Position numbers and translations under genes: made by a program
Assembly: GCF_900106795.1 (NCBI RefSeq)
Contig: NZ_FNNS01000002.1
Location: forward strand, 124,001-188,000
Reading direction: 5' to 3'
From: Aequorivita viscosa
GTDB lineage: Bacteria; Bacteroidota; Bacteroidia; Flavobacteriales; Flavobacteriaceae
DNA: 64,000 nt
Shown here: in pieces, positions 61,701 through 64,000 of the stretch
Numbering within the stretch: the stretch's first letter is position 1
Layout: each line of letters starts with the position of its first letter
The notes under the pieces: generated by a model
Seen by the model: only the letters and a program-made list of their open reading frames with translations
What the model was told of the DNA's origin: nothing
The model's database searches: none

Positions 61701-64000
61701 AACTGCTCTAATGGGAGGTTAAGCCTGTTTGCTATTGGCCAAATTTCTTCAGGATTAGAAGTATAAAAACGAGTAGGGTTTAAAGGCATCCTAACTTCGT
61801 AATAGTTATTTGTTAAGTCGTTCCCCATTCGCATAAAGGCAACCAATTCACCATCTCTAAGTGCTGTTTGGTTTTCTAATGATTCTGCGTGAACAAACAT
61901 TTCTAAGTTTTTATACTGTCGCATATCAACATTGAAGTTCTTATACACGGCACGCCCATCATTTGGCTTCAATTCACAAACACGTAAAGCAAGAGACTGT
62001 TCGTTTTGTCGAATTATATTGTTGTTATTATTTAATTCTTCGCGCTCTAATCCTGGAGGTAATCTATAAGGAATGGGTTGACGATTTTCGTTTTCTTCAA
62101 TACTTACAGCTTCAACCTCAAAAATTGTATTACTCTGACTAGGGTCTTCAAAAGTTACATCGTTAAGTGTTTTTTCGAATCGGCGATAATCTCCTCGCAC
62201 CAATTCTAATGTTCCAAACCGCATTACCGTATTTTCCTGGAATTGTGAAAGATACATACGCATAAAACGAATTGATCGATAATCTGAAATTCCACCTACC
62301 GCTTTTGTTGGATCGCTAATTGGCACTTTAAACTGAACCCATCTTACTGGAATGGTATTATTATCTGGGGTAGTTACTTGAACTTCTTTAACATCACTTA
62401 CATACCTATTTCCTTCGGTATCTAATCGCCCATTTAATGGTCTAAACGGAATACTATATTCAAAATAACTATTTATAGTATTCATTGTATTGTCCCGATT
62501 AATATCCTCTACATCCGGCAGGGAAGTACTTCCACGGTTCGTATCGCTTACTTCTACTGGCGAATTGCCCTCGGTTCCATTATATCTTAGGTAACGATCC
62601 AATATACTACCTTGCGCCTGTAAGAAATACTCATAATCGTCGTTAGCAGGGTCGGGAAAGCCTGCAAAATCAGGAAATTTCGCTGCTTCCTGAGCATTGT
62701 TCATACCGTCTAAACCGATATCCTGATTTCGACGTGCTTCTCCATCTGAACTAAATGTATATACCAAAGATTGGTTGGTTGGAACTTTTCCCCAAATAGA
62801 GCTGCTTGTATTTGCGTCGCTCGCATCTTCGGGCAATCCATTTTCATATTGCTTTTTCCCGTCCTTAAGAATATCTTCAGAAATATTTCCTAAGTTAAAA
62901 TTAATAACACCACCAGGGTTATTCACATTCTCTTCATAAATGAATGGGTCCATTATCCAGAATTGGATATACTCTACGTTCGATTTCTCGAAATCGGAAG
63001 TCGTAATTGCTCGTGAAATTCCTCCGAAATTACCTTCTGGATTTGAAAGCGTGCCATCTACAGCGGCTTCGGGCTTAAAGTTATAAGGCCCACGTTGTTT
63101 TGGATAGTACGCCAAATCTAACGTAAATAAGGCTTGGGTTTGACCTTGTACAATATCCTGTTGTGGGAAAATCTCGTCTCTAAATACACGTCGTGTAAAG
63201 GGTGAAGACAAGTCTTGATCGTTTATTCCATCTGGCCTTCGACTGCTATAAAAAACAGGGTCGATAGTGTACCAAGCTAATTTTGCTCTTTTGAAGTTAT
63301 AAGCTAGACCTGCTTCTTCTCCTCCTAAATTTGCTTCGACTGGAGTACTAGACAAGAACCAGCTTTGAGGCGTGCTAATATCGTTGGCTGTTTGAGAAGA
63401 CTCGAAATCGTCAACATAAACCGTAGTTTTTCCGCCAAAATCGGAAACTTTTGGTGCTCCCGGCAATAAGTACGCAAATTCTCCTCGTAATGATAGGTTA
63501 GACTCAACATCTGTATCAATATTCGGAAGTTTATTTACCAACCGTGTAAGGAAAGGCACCTCGGTAGAGTAGTTTGCGTTAACTCCAAAAATAGTATTAT
63601 TAATAGGCTCAACACCATAAGACGACTTCTGCGTCATAGGCCGTTCGTTCAGGTTTAAGTATGTAGCTCCAACAAGAAAGTTATCACTAAACTTATGTTC
63701 TACATTCAGCCCTGTAAATCGTTTGGTTTGTTGACCGAAAAGCGAATTGTTTTCGGTGCTAACAGAGATTGGAGTATTACTATTTAAAAGTGAAGGATCT
63801 AGAATTTGAACCCTTCCTAATTGATAGTTAACTGTATAATCAACCCCTTCAACTAAGGTTCTTCCACCTGCAGTAACAGTTACCGATCCTTGAGGAATGT
63901 TAAATGCTCCAATAGGAATTCCATCTGCTCCCGTAGATTTGTAGCTACCTTTTAATTGAAACTTGTTCTTTTCGCTTTCTTGTTGTTCTGCTTGCGTTTT
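58730..64000 (-). CDS. sprA: cell surface/gliding protein SprA, C-terminal two-thirds
   Basis: An uninterrupted 1756-codon minus-strand frame runs from the right window edge to the stop near 58730; the start lies outside. SprA (Sov in Porphyromonas) is the giant outer-membrane translocon of the type IX secretion system, about 2400 residues and needed for gliding. Features seen include KTTVYVDDFESSQTA, VNTP-like repeated strands, VGATYLNLNERP, GLGIGYRIKDLRIGTNF-type segments (shortened: GIGYRIKDLR) and a barrel end SGFTLRYNFGN with a C-terminal aromatic-Gly-Asn. The Met at 63637 is internal. gcvH and vanZ follow. Confidence 0.97.
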   Translation of the reverse strand, partial: KTQAEQQESEKNKFQLKGSYKSTGADGIPIGAFNIPQGSVTVTAGGRTLVEGVDYTVNYQLGRVQILDPSLLNSNTPISVSTENNSLFGQQTKRFTGLNVEHKFSDNFLVGATYLNLNERPMTQKSSYGVEPINNTIFGVNANYSTEVPFLTRLVNKLPNIDTDVESNLSLRGEFAYLLPGAPKVSDFGGKTTVYVDDFESSQTANDISTPQSWFLSSTPVEANLGGEEAGLAYNFKRAKLAWYTIDPVFYSSRRPDGINDQDLSSPFTRRVFRDEIFPQQDIVQGQTQALFTLDLAYYPKQRGPYNFKPEAAVDGTLSNPEGNFGGISRAITTSDFEKSNVEYIQFWIMDPFIYEENVNNPGGVINFNLGNISEDILKDGKKQYENGLPEDASDANTSSSIWGKVPTNQSLVYTFSSDGEARRNQDIGLDGMNNAQEAAKFPDFAGFPDPANDDYEYFLQAQGSILDRYLRYNGTEGNSPVEVSDTNRGSTSLPDVEDINRDNTMNTINSYFEYSIPFRPLNGRLDTEGNRYVSDVKEVQVTTPDNNTIPVRWVQFKVPISDPTKAVGGISDYRSIRFMRMYLSQFQENTVMRFGTLELVRGDYRRFEKTLNDVTFEDPSQSNTIFEVEAVSIEENENRQPIPYRLPPGLEREELNNNNNIIRQNEQSLALRVCELKPNDGRAVYKNFNVDMRQYKNLEMFVHAESLENQTALRDGELVAFMRMGNDLTNNYYEVRMPLNPTRFYTSNPEEIWPIANRLNLPLEQLQDVKTKTMAYFRANPNADPTEVIFFDQEELVGGVSGGGNPLQIGIRGNPSFGNVRTIMLGLKNPTTNDLCGEVWFNELRLSELENKGGWAAVMSMDANMADFATISATGSMSTVGFGSIEQGPNQRSLEDQQQYDVVTNLNLGQLLPKKWGVQLPFNYGRSEELITPKYDPQFQDIELDARLDNAVDDADRDRIKQQAVDYTRRQSVNLIGVRKERTGDAKPRIYDIENLTGSFSYNQTDHHDFEVEDALEQTVRAGATYNYSFNPEPIEPFKNNDSIFMNKYWQFAKDLNFNYLPTNFTVSSNIVRQYNQQKFRDIDLLEGNIGLPTLYQRNFLFDWQYTLNYNLTKSLRLNFTSANNRIVNNYLDDEGVVDNSVGVWDGFFDVGLPNQHTQSLQINYDLPFSKFPFLKFIRATYSYTGDYQWQKSSNQFNELPIELSTGETKTYNLGNSIQNGSTHKINSSFDFNSFYRYVGLTKIKRSKARKSSPGDEEETGRTDNTRSKSDSKGKVAESETPGPTFGRLSGRNAGAGAADNTLNTGDKAVNVLIGLATSIKRAQFNYQENNGIYLPGYIPSTGFIGTLKPTTGFVFGSQSEIRDLAAKKGWLTLYPEFNEQYTEVANRQMDIQVNLEPVRDLTIDVSGSRIQSENYSENFMVHNDQYQSLTPNTFGNFNISTLLIKTAFSSSDEKNSAAFQDFKDNRLVVANRLAEQYYQGGPIPRTDDGFPVGFGRNSQDVLLPSFLSAYKGSDPSKEKTGIFRDIPLPNWDVKYTGLMKLPWFKENFRRFSLTHGYRANYTVNQFQSNLDYDPDNPGAVDQSGNFKAKTLLTNVNLTEQFSPLLRVDFEMNNSVKILAEMRKDRALSLSLANNLLTEISGVEYIVGIGYRIKDLRIGTNFGGTRSVMVSDLNFKIDLSKRDNITVIRYLDIDNSQTTAGQTIYGAQLSVDYALSKNLTALFYYDHTFSEYAISTAFPQTTIRSGFTLRYNFGN

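Noticed and set aside
58730-63637. sprA beginning at the Met at 63637
   Set aside because: The frame stays open to the window edge with typical SprA sequence, so the Met is internal.
1-64000. tRNA, rRNA, CRISPR arrays, insertion sequences
   Set aside because: No cloverleaf, rRNA core, regular repeats with spacers, or transposase motif was seen on either strand; a covariance-model scan would settle this.

Overview
The window is a gene-dense, AT-rich stretch of chromosome from a member of the Bacteroidota, almost certainly family Flavobacteriaceae. The evidence is the gene content (SprA, PorP/SprF, a PorG-type protein next to uppS-bamA, RemB-like protein, the flavobacterial cox/SCO cluster), almost no Shine-Dalgarno sequences, and Bacteroidota-type promoters of the form TTG-N20-TAnnTTTG. 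I see no rRNA, tRNA, CRISPR array, insertion sequence, integrase or prophage. It reads as core chromosome with one small patch of orphan genes at about 12.9-14.6 kb.

Layout. 0-11.3 kb: the 5' part of folK (cut by the window edge), an AsmA-like envelope protein, a zinc-ribbon DUF2797 protein, a GH3-family acyl-acid amido synthetase, a SAM methyltransferase, formate-THF ligase, a P1B-4-like metal ATPase and a cytochrome c lipoprotein. 11.4-14.6 kb: a NYN/LOTUS putative RNase, a membrane protein and three orphans, one made of two TonB-plug-like modules. 14.9-18.5 kb: protein quality control (clpX, clpP, trigger factor). 18.5-25.9 kb: small membrane proteins, a FadL-SGNH lipase pair, an alpha/beta hydrolase, pdxJ, a CBS protein and NAD kinase. 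26.0-32.4 kb: the envelope operon porG-like/uppS/bamA/ompH/ompH followed by murI.

32.4-40.6 kb: gamma carbonic anhydrase, PorP/SprF, a double-headed NifU protein, dodecin, a DUF255 thioredoxin-like protein with an MscS channel, and two tandem secreted paralogues of unknown function. 40.6-48.4 kb: a six-gene minus-strand run encoding an ABC-type tripartite efflux system (ATPase, two permeases, two adaptors, TolC) that runs into tsaB. 48.5-53.8 kb: heme-copper oxidase assembly and subunits (cyoE, two subunit III genes, subunit IV, a Cys-less SCO-like protein, SCO, DUF420, a small CSMC membrane protein). 54.0-64.0 kb: a RemB-like outer-membrane protein, two TonB proteins, VanZ, gcvH and the 3' two-thirds of sprA.

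Taken together the window serves envelope biogenesis and type IX secretion/gliding (AsmA, porG-like, uppS, bamA, ompH, murI, porP/sprF, remB-like, tonB, sprA), aerobic respiration, proteostasis and folate/cofactor metabolism. The most notable observations are a shared Cys-containing TonB_C-type domain in three consecutive proteins next to sprA, the PorG-type gene in conserved synteny, the two-module plug-like secreted protein, a possible GIY-YIG-like core in DUF2797, an efflux operon with two adaptors, and promoters that fix several start codons. I found nothing that I can call a wholly new system with confidence.
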